Shown: positions 1-9,820 of the stretch, one piece after another
Layout: every line of letters begins with the position of its first letter
Position numbering within the stretch: position 1 is the stretch's first letter
Position numbers and translations under genes: made by a program
Notes under the pieces: model-generated
Seen by the model: only the letters and a program-made list of their open reading frames with translations
Told to the model about the DNA's origin: nothing
Database searches by the model: none
Source of the DNA: Salarias fasciatus
Taxonomy: Eukaryota > Chordata > Actinopteri > Blenniiformes > Blenniidae
Direction of reading: 5' to 3'
Assembly (NCBI RefSeq): GCF_902148845.1
Contig: NC_043754.1
Location: forward strand, 20,802,931 to 20,866,930
DNA length: 64,000 nt

Positions 1-383
1 AAAATCATTTGTGCAAAGACAAGAAGCGACAATACATGCCTGTTTTTCAAGGAGAAAAAACTCTTTGTGTTCTGTGTTACGAGGTGGTGTTGTCACGGCT
101 TTAGTGCTCTTTTTCTCCTCACCCTCTATGTTATAATTCTTTCTGGAGCCACTGATGTTTTCCTACAATTCCACCAGAGTTAGACAGTGTTTAAATGCTT
201 CCCCCAGATGTTTTTGTTCCTTTCTTTGAACATGAGTCCAGATGGATATCATATGAGCTGTATTACAGGATAGTCATGATAGGATAGGGAGTTTTGTTTT
301 GACTGATGAATCACATCATAAGTCGTATAAACATCTGATTGATGCATTACTTCAGCAGAATGTTACTGTTAATCAAAACCTGT

Positions 384-455
384 TAGCAGAGGATGGTTTC
401 GATCCATCGACCTCTGGGTTATGGGCCCAGCACACTTCCGCTGCGCCACTCTGCT
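384..455 (-). tRNA. Initiator tRNA-Met (CAU)
   Basis: The minus strand gives a 72-nt cloverleaf that I recognise as vertebrate initiator tRNA-Met. It starts A-G-C-A-G-A-G rather than with the elongator sequence, has the GGGCCCAUAACCC anticodon arm with three G:C pairs typical of initiators, the AUCGAAA T-loop in place of T-psi-C, and ends CUCUGCU-A with a fully paired acceptor stem. No CCA is encoded, as expected for a nuclear gene. A TTTT run (plus positions 375-378) lies a few bases past the 3' end and would serve as Pol III terminator. Compared with my memory of the vertebrate consensus there is one change in the 3' half of the D-stem (C to U, giving a G:U wobble), so it may be a functional variant or a young copy. 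Confidence 0.9.
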
Positions 456-1936
456 GTGGTTGTGTTGCCTTAAATGGACACTCACAAGGTGAACATGCCA
501 CATTTTCATCCTTCTGTGTCCATGGTGGATGGAGCGCTCAGACAACATAAACAGCTATATGAACAACATAGATAGAAATAAACATAAAATAATTCTTTCT
601 GGACCACTGAAAGCATCAAATAAACCAAAATGAAATCTATTTACAGTAAACATATAAACTGCTTAAGTTTTTGTTCTAAATAATCTGTAATACCAAAGTT
701 AAAAAAAAAAAAAAAAAAAAAGTAAAATCACTGAACTTATATAAGCAGCACCTCATTGAAGTCGATTAGCGTTGAAAGCGTTAAAAATGGAGAGAAAAAC
801 TTTTGGAGGAGGCCCGCTACATGCCTGATCAGTCTTCTCTGCATCTGAAAGGAAAGATGGCCGCTATGGGTCAGTTGTTGCTGATCCAGAAGGAAAAGTG
901 GAGATCGATGAGGAAGTAGACGTTTGATCAGCCTCAGTGACCACAGAAGAAGGGCCTATCGGGAAGATATATTAGTCAAATGAAATGAAATGTCCATTTA
1001 ACCTTGAAATTCCAAAGTCTGTTTAGTTGTCAGCTTACCAGGTTAATCAGTCGAGGTTCTGGGAGGACCGGGGACAGATGGTGTCGTGGTTTGTGGTGAG
1101 AGACGGTGCTCTTCAGAAGGTTGAAGAGACAACAACAAATGTTAGCCATATTAGATGTCATAGGAGACATTAAAGTCTGAAACTCCTACCCTAGTGTGCT
1201 TTTCCTTATGAATGTATTATGTATTTGTCTAAAAACAAGTCTTGCCATGTGATTACGTATTAGAGTAAATCTTAATTACATAGTTTGAGCAGACATGTAC
1301 AGTGTGCACTGACAGTTTTATTCCACACTTGATGTTTGAGTCTTGCTAGCTTTCAGGTGGGCTTTCTCTGTGTGCCTCTGCCTCTGAAATGCTTTAACAG
1401 TGTTCCTGGTGAAGTTTAATCAGTATTATAAACATATAAATAACTTCATTTAACCCACGTAAATGACTCTGCCCTGCAGCAAAACAATCACTGTAAACAG
1501 CATAGCTCAGTCTGGAACTTATAGCAACAGCCCTGCATGATTTCATATCCATGGACTTTACCTACTTGAGGAAAGTTGCCTCTGTCTTGGACTTTTGTAT
1601 CTCTTCTTCAGCTCCGTTTCTGCCCCGTGTTGAACGTCAACCTGCTGCTGGGATGTGCACTGCGCATGCGCACTGTGTGCAGCACAGACAGACAGGGAGG
1701 GAGAAGAATCACTAAACCAGCAGAGCTCTGTTTACATTATATTGGGTTTTTATACAATTAAATAAATTTGATGATGCGTGATCATCACCCAAACATGCAA
1801 AAAACAAATAAAAAAATCCAACATAATTTTGTTAACAAAAGTGTAAAAAGAATTTTTTAAAAGTTAGATTATCTTGGAGGCCCCCTGGTGGTGACCGTGG
1901 CCCTAAGCAGCCGCTCCCTTGGGCCGGCTCTGGCAC
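456..1936. other. Gene-free stretch, no recognised feature
   Basis: No convincing gene is visible. A run of about 20 A lies near 701-720. A short open stretch near 840-920 reads like protein in one frame, but has no support from flanking exons. The end (about 1880-1934) carries a GGGCCGGCTCTGG string that recurs in the same orientation at 4988-5000. Similar strings occur at the tips of fish hAT-like repeats, so both may be transposon ends. Confidence 0.4.
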
Positions 1937-1960
1937 GAAGTCAAACCACACTGGAAGCGC

Positions 1961-2306
1961 TAACCTGAAATACCTCCATACATACTGATCTGATCTCACA
2001 GAAATGTGTGAAATGAGCACGCACTCTTAGTACCAGATTGCGTGCTCCTGTCACGTATTGTGTTGACCACGCAAACAGTCTCCCCTGAAAGTCAATTAGA
2101 ATGGTTGTCGTGGTGGGAACACGCATTCTCCGCTTCAAAGACGTCACGCCGTGGGTGTTGTTTCATAGATCCCAGAAGTGCAAATGAAGATTAATCGATA
2201 CTCCAAAGAAAGACCATACGTAATTTCAACACAATGTGTGACAGGAGCACACAATCTGGTACTAAGAGTGCGTGCCCATTTCACGCATTTCTGTGAGAAC
2301 AGGTTG
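1961..2306. mobile_element. Non-autonomous DNA transposon with 8-bp target duplication
   Basis: The insertion is flanked on both sides by GGAAGCGC (1953-1960 and 2307-2314). Its tips are TAACCTG and CAGGTTG. Inside, about 70 bp at 1991-2062 is repeated in reverse complement at 2226-2298, so most of the 346 bp can fold back. An 8 bp duplication fits hAT or P-type elements. The symmetrical arm on the right (4.9 kb) lacks it and so shows the empty site. Confidence 0.75.
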
Positions 2307-2575
2307 GGAAGCGCAGCGGCACGCCGTCCGGAGGGGGAGGGCTGATCCTCGAAGAGGCTCTTGTGTGAACAGCCATATCACACGATAGCAACACATGATA
2401 TAAACAGATAAACGACATAAACCACAATAAACCACACCTCATTTCCTTCTAAAAGGTCGCTCTGCTTGTTCCAGGAAAATTGCTCTGTGATTTATAGTAC
2501 TTCTAACATGGGTGATTACATGAGAGATAAAGATTAAACATATGAGCTTTAAAACATTGTAAATTTTTCATTTGT

Positions 2576-2582
2576 ACACACA

Positions 2583-2635
<53 letters not shown>

Positions 2636-2653
2636 CCACACACACACACACAC
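2576..2653. repeat. (CA)n microsatellite
   Basis: About 39 CA units with a few interruptions. It sits at the inner end of the left outer arm and mirrors the (GT)n at 4549-4588 in the right arm, so both probably descend from one microsatellite in the element. Confidence 0.95.
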
Positions 2654-2810
2654 ATATGCTATATGTTCAAAAAAGTCAATCAACTTTCAAATACCTCACA
2701 CAGTCATGACAAAGTAATTAAAAAATAGGGAATAATGTAACATGTGATACAAGGTTACAAAACAGTTACAAGTGGCTGATGACATGATTACCATTTACTA
2801 TTACAAAGTT

Positions 2811-3273
2811 CGGTTTAAACGGTTTTCACGTTGTTTATAGAATGAAGTACAACAATATACTCACCCAGAAGACTTTTTTGATCCGAACAGTGCTTCGGGA
2901 GAAATTTAGATCCAAAATCGAGTGGCGCACATCCGTATAGGTCTAGCAGACGGGGAATCGGTAACGCCGCTCCTAAAACGGCTTTAATTGTCCAGAAACT
3001 CATTAGTGTCACCAATATTTCATCATGGTCTGCTCACGCCACTCCTCCACGACAGCCCGGTGTCGGTGACCATGATGAAAATGAGTTTTTGGATGATTAA
3101 AGCCGTTTTAGGAGTGGCGTTACCGATGCCCCGTCTGCTAGACCTATACGGATGTGCGCCGCTCAATTTTGGATCTAAATTTCTCCCGAAGCACTGTTCG
3201 GATCAGAAAAGCCTTCTGGGTGAGTATATTGTTGTACTTCATTCTATAAACAACGTGAAAACCGTTTAAACCG
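2811..3273. repeat. Near-perfect palindrome with a conserved reading frame in both arms
   Basis: Arms of about 193 bp (2811-3003 and 3081-3273) are reverse complements with only scattered differences, separated by about 77 bp. Each arm encodes the same peptide of about 62 residues starting MSFW and ending NNVKTV, read outward from the centre. The left-arm and right-arm peptides differ at only a few residues. In both arms a GGTGAGTAT string lies after codons for SLL, which resembles a splice donor. I do not recognise the peptide. It could be a captured exon or the tip of a foldback transposon. Confidence 0.8.
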
Positions 3274-3442
3274 ACATTATCCTTTAAAGGTTAAACTAAT
3301 TAAAAAGAATCAATATAGAGTAGTTAACTCAACATCCACTCCCACAACTGTTGAAATTTCAGTCCACGCCTTGTCCTTTCTGCCAGTATCCTTGTAAAAA
3401 GGATGTTTTGGTTCAAAAATGATATTGTGTTTTTCCACTTAA

Positions 3443-4005
3443 AGCTAGGGTTGGCGATCTGAATTAGATAATTTTTTTTAAAATACTGGTTAAAATGATC
3501 TTTATGACCCGATGGGAAGCAATTCATAGCATTTTCTTAAAGTCGAGTGGAAAATATCCGCTATCTACAGCAGGAGTAAAACAGGAAAAACAGCAACCAA
3601 CAGTCTTGCTGGGACACCTTGGTTGTAAACCAATCAAATCCCTTCGCCGTTCTACCAGCCCCCTGCGTGTACATTTCAATGGCGTGCACTGGCCCTGGTT
3701 CAGTGTGCGCGTTGCCAAGGCGCTCTTGGTACTCACGGCTCGCGTGAAAAATAGAACGAAGCGTGAGCCGCGGCGCGCAGGGCGCTCCGCTGCACATTGT
3801 GTGCGGGCAGTCAGATAGGTTAACATGGGATCGGAAACTCCGTGCGCGGTGCTTCCGCTTCGAGTGCGTTTCCCCCGTAACAGCGGTGCTCGTGCATGTA
3901 AGCGGGTGCGTCCCATTGGGTGGGAGCTGGGCAGAGCTAGGCGGAGCCTTGGCGAGATGCTACATTCGAATACATGCTAGTTTTCCAAGATCGCCAACCC
4001 TAGCT
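3443..4005. mobile_element. TTAA-flanked MITE 1
   Basis: The 563 bp element has perfect terminal inverted repeats starting AGCTAGGGTTGGCGATCT and is flanked by TTAA on both sides (3439-3442, 4006-4009). TTAA target use is known from piggyBac and Kolobok transposons. No transposase is present. Its interior is GC-rich and yields chance open frames on both strands. Confidence 0.85.
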
Positions 4006-4070
4006 TTAAGTGATCAGCTTCTCTACATCCATGGTGTCTTGAAGTCTGGGACCTTGTTGACCTGATGCAT

Positions 4071-4511
4071 GCGCTCCCGAGGTGACGTAAAAACAACATA
4101 TAGGAAAAAATTTCAGTCAGAGAGGTCATGCATTGTGTTTTATTTTGAAAGTTCTGGTTTAACTTCCTGTCTGGTGCTTTCTCAATGACAGTGAATTTAC
4201 GAAGTTTTGAAGCGGCGGCACAGAAAATAGACCTGAAGCGAATCTCCAGCGCCGTGGCGCCCCGGAGCACGTGCAGTGGAAATTGTCTGACAGAAGAGAA
4301 TGGGTTCTAAGTGCTGGACAGTATGATTGAAGTGTTGTGTGTCGCGTTCTGTTTTGTGGAAGTCTGCCGTTTTAAAACCTCGTAAAGTCACTGTCATTGA
4401 GAAAGCACCGAACAGGAAGTTAAACCGTAATGCTCAAAATAAAACACAATGCACGACCTCTCGGACGGAATTTTTTTCCTATATGTTGTTATTACCTCAC
4501 CTCGGGAGGCA
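4071..4511. repeat. Third inverted repeat of the nest
   Basis: Arms of roughly 150 bp (4071-4218 and about 4355-4511) are diverged reverse complements around a loop of about 135 bp. Shared blocks include the stretch around GAGAAAGCACC and the stretch around AAAACACAATGCA. The arms are more diverged than those of the 2811-3273 palindrome, so this one is probably older. Confidence 0.75.
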
Positions 4512-4545
4512 CGAGCATCAAAAACATGATCCAAAACATCCTTTA

Positions 4546-4548
<3 letters not shown>

Positions 4549-4588
<40 letters not shown>
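4549..4588. repeat. (GT)n microsatellite
   Basis: Twenty GT units at the inner edge of the right outer arm, the mirror of the (CA)n at 2576-2653. Confidence 0.95.
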
Positions 4589-4590
<2 letters not shown>

Positions 4591-4898
4591 AAATGAAAAA
4601 GTTGTAACCACAGTAATACAATGTTTTAAAGCTCATATGATTAATCTTTATCTCACTGGTTTTAAATCATAAATTATGTAATCACCCATGTTAGAAGTAC
4701 TATAAATCACAGAGCAATGTGGCTGGGACAAGCAGAGCGACCTTGTGGAAGGAAATGAGGTGTGGTTTATTTATTATCTGTTTATATCATGTGTTGCTAT
4801 CGTGTGATATCGCTGTTCACAGAGAGCCTCTCCGAGGATCAGCCCTCCCCCTCCGAACGGCGTGCCACCGTGCTGCGCTTCCAGTGTGGTTTGACTTC

Positions 4899-6011
4899 AG
4901 GAGCAAGACGGCGGCGCTTTCGCCTTATGTGGAAATTGGGGGTTGGTGTCTGGTGTAAAATCTGATGTTGTTATTGAGAACAACCAGGGCCGGCTCTGGG
5001 CATAGGCGAATTAGGCGGCCGCAGTGCACAGGAGGGCCGCCGAACTGCCTTCCCAAATGTTGCTTTGACAGGTGAACAGTTATTATGAGACAATATCCTG
5101 CACCCCGTAGTGGGCGCATGCATGGAAGAATAGTGCATTCAAACAACATAGTGGGTGACGGGAGGTGGCGGAAGACCCATCTTTCAAAATATCAATTGTT
5201 CCCTTTTCTGTTCGTTCCAGCCTGCTTACAGCTTAATGAGTTGATGTAGGGAGCGGTTTTGTGAACCTGAATCCCTCAAATGCAACAAAAATGCTAATCA
5301 TTGAAGATGGGCTAATAATCTAATTGATAAATTCTTATTACTTTTCCTGGGTATGTTGTGTGCACTAAATGGATGTTCAACTGTGGATATGAAATTTGAT
5401 CTCGACATTTAAAACTCCTCTGAGCTGCTGACAACAGACAGAACAGAAATGCTCTTTAATTACTGAAGCTAATGTTAATCACTGACTGTACTGCTTACAG
5501 GAATCTTGGCATATCCCAACCTGATCATTTGAATAACGGAAATAAAACAATTTGAAGCACAATTTCTTCATAATAACTCCACTTACAAATTGGTAACTCA
5601 CCTCCTCACAGCTCTTAATGTCTCATCTTGGGCTTGATTCAGCAGACTCTTCGGGACTTTTCTTTTGTTTTATTTCTTGCTGTTTGTAACATTTCATGAC
5701 ACTCTTCTTTCCACCTTTTCACAACAAAAAGTGACAAAACAAGAACAAACACCACAGCCTCCTTGTCCTTCATTTTGCTTGCTTACTTCCGCTGAGCAGC
5801 GGACTGTTTGCTGTCTCCTCGCTCACTGAGAACGGTATCCGTGGAGACAAGCAAGGTTAGAGTCAGGCAGAGTAGAGTAGGGGAGATGGATATGTGCCAA
5901 CAACGTGACATTTGAAACAGAACACAGCTCAGGGTTGCAGTTTTACTATTGCTCACATGGTGGTGCTGTTCTGTAAAGCTTTACTCCTAATAACTTTGAC
6001 TGAAGTCACTA
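4899..6011. other. Gene-free stretch
   Basis: No gene is visible. From 4986 the sequence CAGGGCCGGCTCTGGGCAT resembles the tip of a fish hAT-like repeat, but I could not find its other end or a target duplication. The remainder is unremarkable AT-rich DNA. Confidence 0.35.
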
Positions 6012-6755
6012 TAATGCCGAGCTCACACTGGATGCGTTCTGGACACTGCAGCTAATCTGTAGTCATTAAAATCAATGCTGTGGTTCACACCGGCCATGGT
6101 CCGGCTGCGGTGCCCCTACGGAGCCCTTGCGGAGCTCCGGAAACTTTCCGCTACCATCCTATTTTTCTGGACGCAGTAGCCCTACCACATCAAGCTGGAC
6201 ACAAGCGAGTCGGGTGTCTGAAGGAAACGCGATACGTGTTCCAAAATAAGTGATTTCAAAATAAAATCTGTGTTGTGTTTTTTGCCTTAATATTCTTTTT
6301 TTTTTTAAATTCTTCTGGTAGAATACAGAACAAACAGTGTGATGTAGTCATTACACACATTAAAAAAATGAAAGTTTTTCTACTGCAGGAAAGCCAAGCA
6401 TACCAAAATTGCACAAAATAGCCCTATGACCGGAGCGACTCTGTGTTGCCAGATTGGGCGGGCTTCTGCCAAATCAAGCTTCTTTTTTGAACACGTCGGG
6501 CAGGTTGATGAAACGGTTGTGTGTTTATGATGTGTTTTTTTGTACAAATATGGTTTTTACGGTTTCAACAGAGATGGCGATTTGGGCTGCTTTCTATTGA
6601 GTTAAACGGGTTTCATATTGTTTTGGGGAGAGAGCGACGGATCTGGCAACCTCCTCCAGCAGACCACAGCTGCACCGCTGTGTGAGTCACAGTGCGGTAA
6701 TTCCGCACCTGAGATGGATCGCAGCCAGAATGCATCCAGTGTGAGCTTGGCGTTA
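6012..6755. mobile_element. Non-autonomous DNA element, copy A of a two-copy family
   Basis: The element has imperfect terminal inverted repeats of about 25 bp (TAATGCCGAGCTCACACTGG at the left, its near complement ending GGCGTTA at the right). It is clearly related along most of its length to 9956-10630, sharing blocks around GATACGTGTTCCAAAAT and CTGTGTTGCCAGATTGGGCG. No clear target duplication and no transposase are visible, so the superfamily is unassigned. Confidence 0.7.
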
Positions 6756-7596
6756 AGGTTCGGCTGCTCTCTCCTGTAATAGCAATTTTATTTAATAACA
6801 AAGGGCATCAAACGGTGAGTTCTTGGTGGTCTCAATTTATTAAGCTACGCAGCTGAGAAATCACACAGTCACTAGAGTAACAAGGTGAGTTCTGCCCTCA
6901 CAGGGGTGTGCAAGTTTATAAAAACTGTCTACCACGTACACTTCTAGAGGCCTTGACTGCACCCAAGCGTAGGCTGGACACAAGAAGACTCCTACAAGTG
7001 CCCACAGCTGCTACGCTAAGATTATCAGGAAAAGTAAATTCTAGACAAAGCATTTCGGTTTCTCACACATCTGAGTGTGTGAAAGCTACGGTTAGTTATA
7101 ACAAATAAATCCAAGCACTACAAATCAATTAAGCATGCACTCATTACAAATTTCCATCACACTCCGTACTCATAATTTAAATTTTTCGCCTTGCCAGAGG
7201 CAGGCACAAAAAATAATAATATACTAACAGGGTATGTGCTTCATTTTCTATAAATGATCTGCATTAAAAGAGCAGATAAACAGCTTGGACGCTGGGAAAA
7301 GTTGTTCTAAGGATGTGTAGATCACGCATCCTGCGTGTAGCATGAGACGAAGCCCGTGGACATCGGTGGTGCGCATACACTCCAAACAGAAACACGGACG
7401 CGGAAAGCATGATCCAGCCTTTACAAACAGATGTTTTCCACATCTCTCTGGTAGATAAGATCAGAAACTTGTCCGTGGGCTTTCAGTCACCTGACTGACT
7501 AACTTTGTATTGATGTTGTTTTGGATAGAAAACACAATGACTGTTTGAGAGTGTTTTTTCTATCAGCAACACTGGAGCCTGTAACTTTGAATCATT
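6756..7596. other. Gene-free stretch downstream of GIMAP copy 1
   Basis: I see no gene or clear repeat. The last part (from about 7540) belongs to the conserved 3' flank shared by all three GIMAP copies. Confidence 0.4.
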
Positions 7597-7602
7597 TTTA
7601 TT
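7597..7602 (-). terminator. Poly(A) signal AATAAA of GIMAP copy 1
   Basis: AATAAA on the minus strand, 56 bp past the stop codon. The block around it is conserved in the 3' flanks of copy 2 (22823-22828) and copy 3 (31984-31989), which supports a real signal. Confidence 0.6.
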
Positions 7603-7657
7603 AATGAACTGAGACACATTCTCAGGAACTCTAGTGAGATGTACAACAAGCTTATGA

Positions 7658-8927
7658 TTACTGTATGGTGCACTGATTTCTTTGGATGGCGCCTGTTATG
7701 GCCCCTATAGCGGCCCCTATAGCAGCTCCCAGTCCACTGGCCAGTGGACCGCCCACAAAGCCCACGGCGGCGCCGATCATAGCGCCTCTCCGGACGTAAT
7801 AGTTGAAGCTGTTCTCCTCCTCGGCTCGTCTTCTGGCCACAACACGCTCCATGTTGGGGTTTTCTAGGAGGAGGCGCTCCATCTCCGCCTTGATGGCTCT
7901 CTCAGCCGCCTCGAACAGCTCGTTGTTGTAGTACCTGCCCCCGTTTCTCTGCACCATGCTGTTGATCTTCTTTAGGAGCTCACGGACGTCACCTGAATTC
8001 CACTCTCGGTTGTTGAGGACGTGGTGTCCTCCTCCACACTGACCAACAAAGACTCTCAAGTCCTCGTTTTCCTCAATCAGATCCTGGATGTTGGTGCTTT
8101 CCTCCTGAAGGTCATCTCCATGGGTGAACAGAGCCATCGTGTACTCTGCTGCCTTCTCCCCAAAAAGGTTCTGCAGGATTCTCACCGTGTCTCTTTCTTC
8201 TTTGGTGAATCTGCCGGGCTGCATGACCACCAGGAAGACATGAGGACCGGGAGAAACAAGCGAGATGCACCTGCCGATCTCCCTCCTCACCTCCTCCTCA
8301 CTCCTCTTGGTGTCGAACAGACCAGGAGTGTCGACCACTGCCAGAGTCTGACCACCGAACTCCCCCGTTTCTTTCTGACAGCTGTGCGTCAGCGAACACG
8401 TCGACATCTTCGACCGAAACACTTTTCTTCCTAAGATGGTGTTTCCAGTTGCACTTTTTCCAACTCCAGTTTTCCCAACTATCACGATCCTGAGGTGAGG
8501 TTCATCTGCACCTGCAAGACGGCCTGACACAGATACAGAGGTAAAGTTACAGAGCAGAAATCTACACAATCAGCCAAACTTCCAGCAACAAGCAACTTTT
8601 AACTGAGAACTAATAGCCATCAAACTGCTTGACTGTCATTAGGATGAGGAGCCAAAGTCTACTCACAAAGGCATGAAGCCAGAAATGAAAATCTTCAAGG
8701 AAACAAAATAACTTCAACTGAAATGGACATGATGACATAGGAGATTATTTCAAAATTATGAAAATGTTTGAATAATTTAAAAATCCGTATGTGAAACATT
8801 ACCTTCCTGTGATCTGTGATCTTGAATTTGTTTTCAGTTCAATAAAAATCCTCCATAGTATCGGCTGTAAATATTCTAAATAGCTGAGCTGCTTTCTGTC
8901 ACTCACACATGCACATCTTCTCCTAGT

Positions 8928-9012
<85 letters not shown>

Positions 9013-9410
9013 CGCGCGTGAGCGTGCGTGTGTGTGTGTGCGTGTGTGGGGGCAGTCTTTGCAGGAAATAAAACTCTATTCCTGTAAGAAAAATTGGAAT
9101 GTCTCTTACCGTCTGACTTCACCGACAAGTTTTTTTTGGATTTCTTTTTAAGACTCAGAAGTTTTGCTTTCAGTGAAGCACCTCGAAATTCTGCAGAGAA
9201 ATTGCGGTGAAACATTATCACCACATTCTGATTTTAAAACAGGACATTCCTACAATAACTGTGACAGCAGCTTCATTGACATCTAACTGAATCTGAACCT
9301 GACTGATTGTGTAGATCAGAAAGATTTCACACGATCTCTGAATCTGTAAATAGTGATAGTAGTAAAGAAAGAGCTAGAGACTGAATGGATTAAAAGTTCT
9401 TACTGCTCAT
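7658..9410 (-). CDS. GIMAP/AIG1-type GTPase, copy 1
   Basis: Predicted coding exons are 9404-9410, 9110-9190 and 7658-8523, joining in frame to 317 residues. Exon 1 gives only Met-Ser plus one base. Exon 2 (81 nt, phase 1-1) gives a basic stretch ([11 protein letters not shown], then KKKSKKN). Exon 3 carries the GTPase: G1 P-loop [12 protein letters not shown], the conserved AIG1 segment [14 protein letters not shown] containing G3, G4-like FTHGDD, and the LNNRE box seen in GIMAPs. A helical segment with [12 protein letters not shown] follows. The C-terminus is Gly/Ala-rich and hydrophobic ([14 protein letters not shown] onward), suited to membrane insertion or packing. GIMAPs are septin/Toc-related GTPases of lymphocyte survival and vesicle membranes; that role here is inferred. 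The reading frame extends upstream of exon 3 into intron, so the spliced start is preferred. Confidence 0.88.
8933..9049. repeat. (GT)n/(GC)n microsatellite in GIMAP copy 1 intron 2
   Basis: About 36 GT units followed by a CG-alternating run. It lies about 60 bp past the exon 2 donor. The same place holds only a short run in copy 3 and almost none in copy 2. Confidence 0.95.
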
Positions 9411-9820
9411 GTTTGTCCCTCTTCTGCAGGTCGCTGCTTTCGCTGCGTCTGTTCTGCTTTTTCGAACAGTGAGAATCTGTGTTTGTCTCCTCCCTGAGTC
9501 TGTGCTAGTCTCCTCCCTGAATCATTTCCTTGGTTCTTGGCTCTGGCAGTGATGTCCTTGCCCTCATTAGCTTCTTTCCTCCACTGGCTGAGCTTCCCCA
9601 GGTGGGTGTCCTCCTCCTGGCACCATGTCCCACGCGTGGAGTGGACCATGTTTCCTGGCGTCAGAAAACTACTAGCCTGGACTCATCAAGGGGCCAGTTC
9701 TCCTGGGTATGGTCATGGCCCGGGTCTGGTCATGGTCCTTTGCCTGAATGGGTGGGATCGGTTCTTGGGCTCTTGGGCCCTGGGTCCTCGGCTCTGCCTG
9801 CCCCGGCATCCGGTATCCAG

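Larger units (their letters stand above)
1937..4898. repeat. Large foldback nest (outer inverted repeat arms)
   Basis: Two arms of roughly 360 bp are reverse complements: 1937-1960 continued at 2315-2653 on the left, and about 4541-4898 on the right. The arms share the motif GAAGTCAAACCACACTGG at the outer end and run inwards to a (CA)n/(GT)n microsatellite at the inner edge of each arm. The left arm is split by a 346 bp insertion (1961-2306). Between the arms lie a second tight palindrome (2811-3273), a TTAA-flanked MITE (3443-4005) and a third inverted repeat (4071-4511). No protein-coding gene is visible. The outer structure is probably a long-TIR or foldback DNA element, but I cannot name its family. 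Confidence 0.75.

Noticed and set aside
2576-2653. Short tandem repeats considered as CRISPR arrays
   Set aside because: Vertebrate DNA; the repeats are simple microsatellites with no unique spacers.
3495-3916. Frames of 107-130 codons on both strands
   Set aside because: They lie within the GC-rich interior of TTAA MITE 1, with no homology.
8021-8434. 137-codon plus-strand frame
   Set aside because: It is antisense to the GTPase exon of GIMAP copy 1. The same shadow occurs at 25526-25939 against copy 2.
8524-8569. Upstream in-frame ATG giving MCRFLLCN before the GTPase exon
   Set aside because: The stretch is intronic: a good CAG acceptor follows, all three copies share a better spliced start, and the peptide is not GIMAP-like.
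8936-9151. Cys-Val repeat protein frames over GT microsatellites (also at 4430, 33458, 52039, 57365)
   Set aside because: They are translations of (GT)n or (CA)n repeats with no other support.
9649-9691. Hammerhead-like string TGATGAGTCC ... GAAAC on the minus strand
   Set aside because: Stem II does not pair and the CUGA core is imperfect, so it is a chance match.
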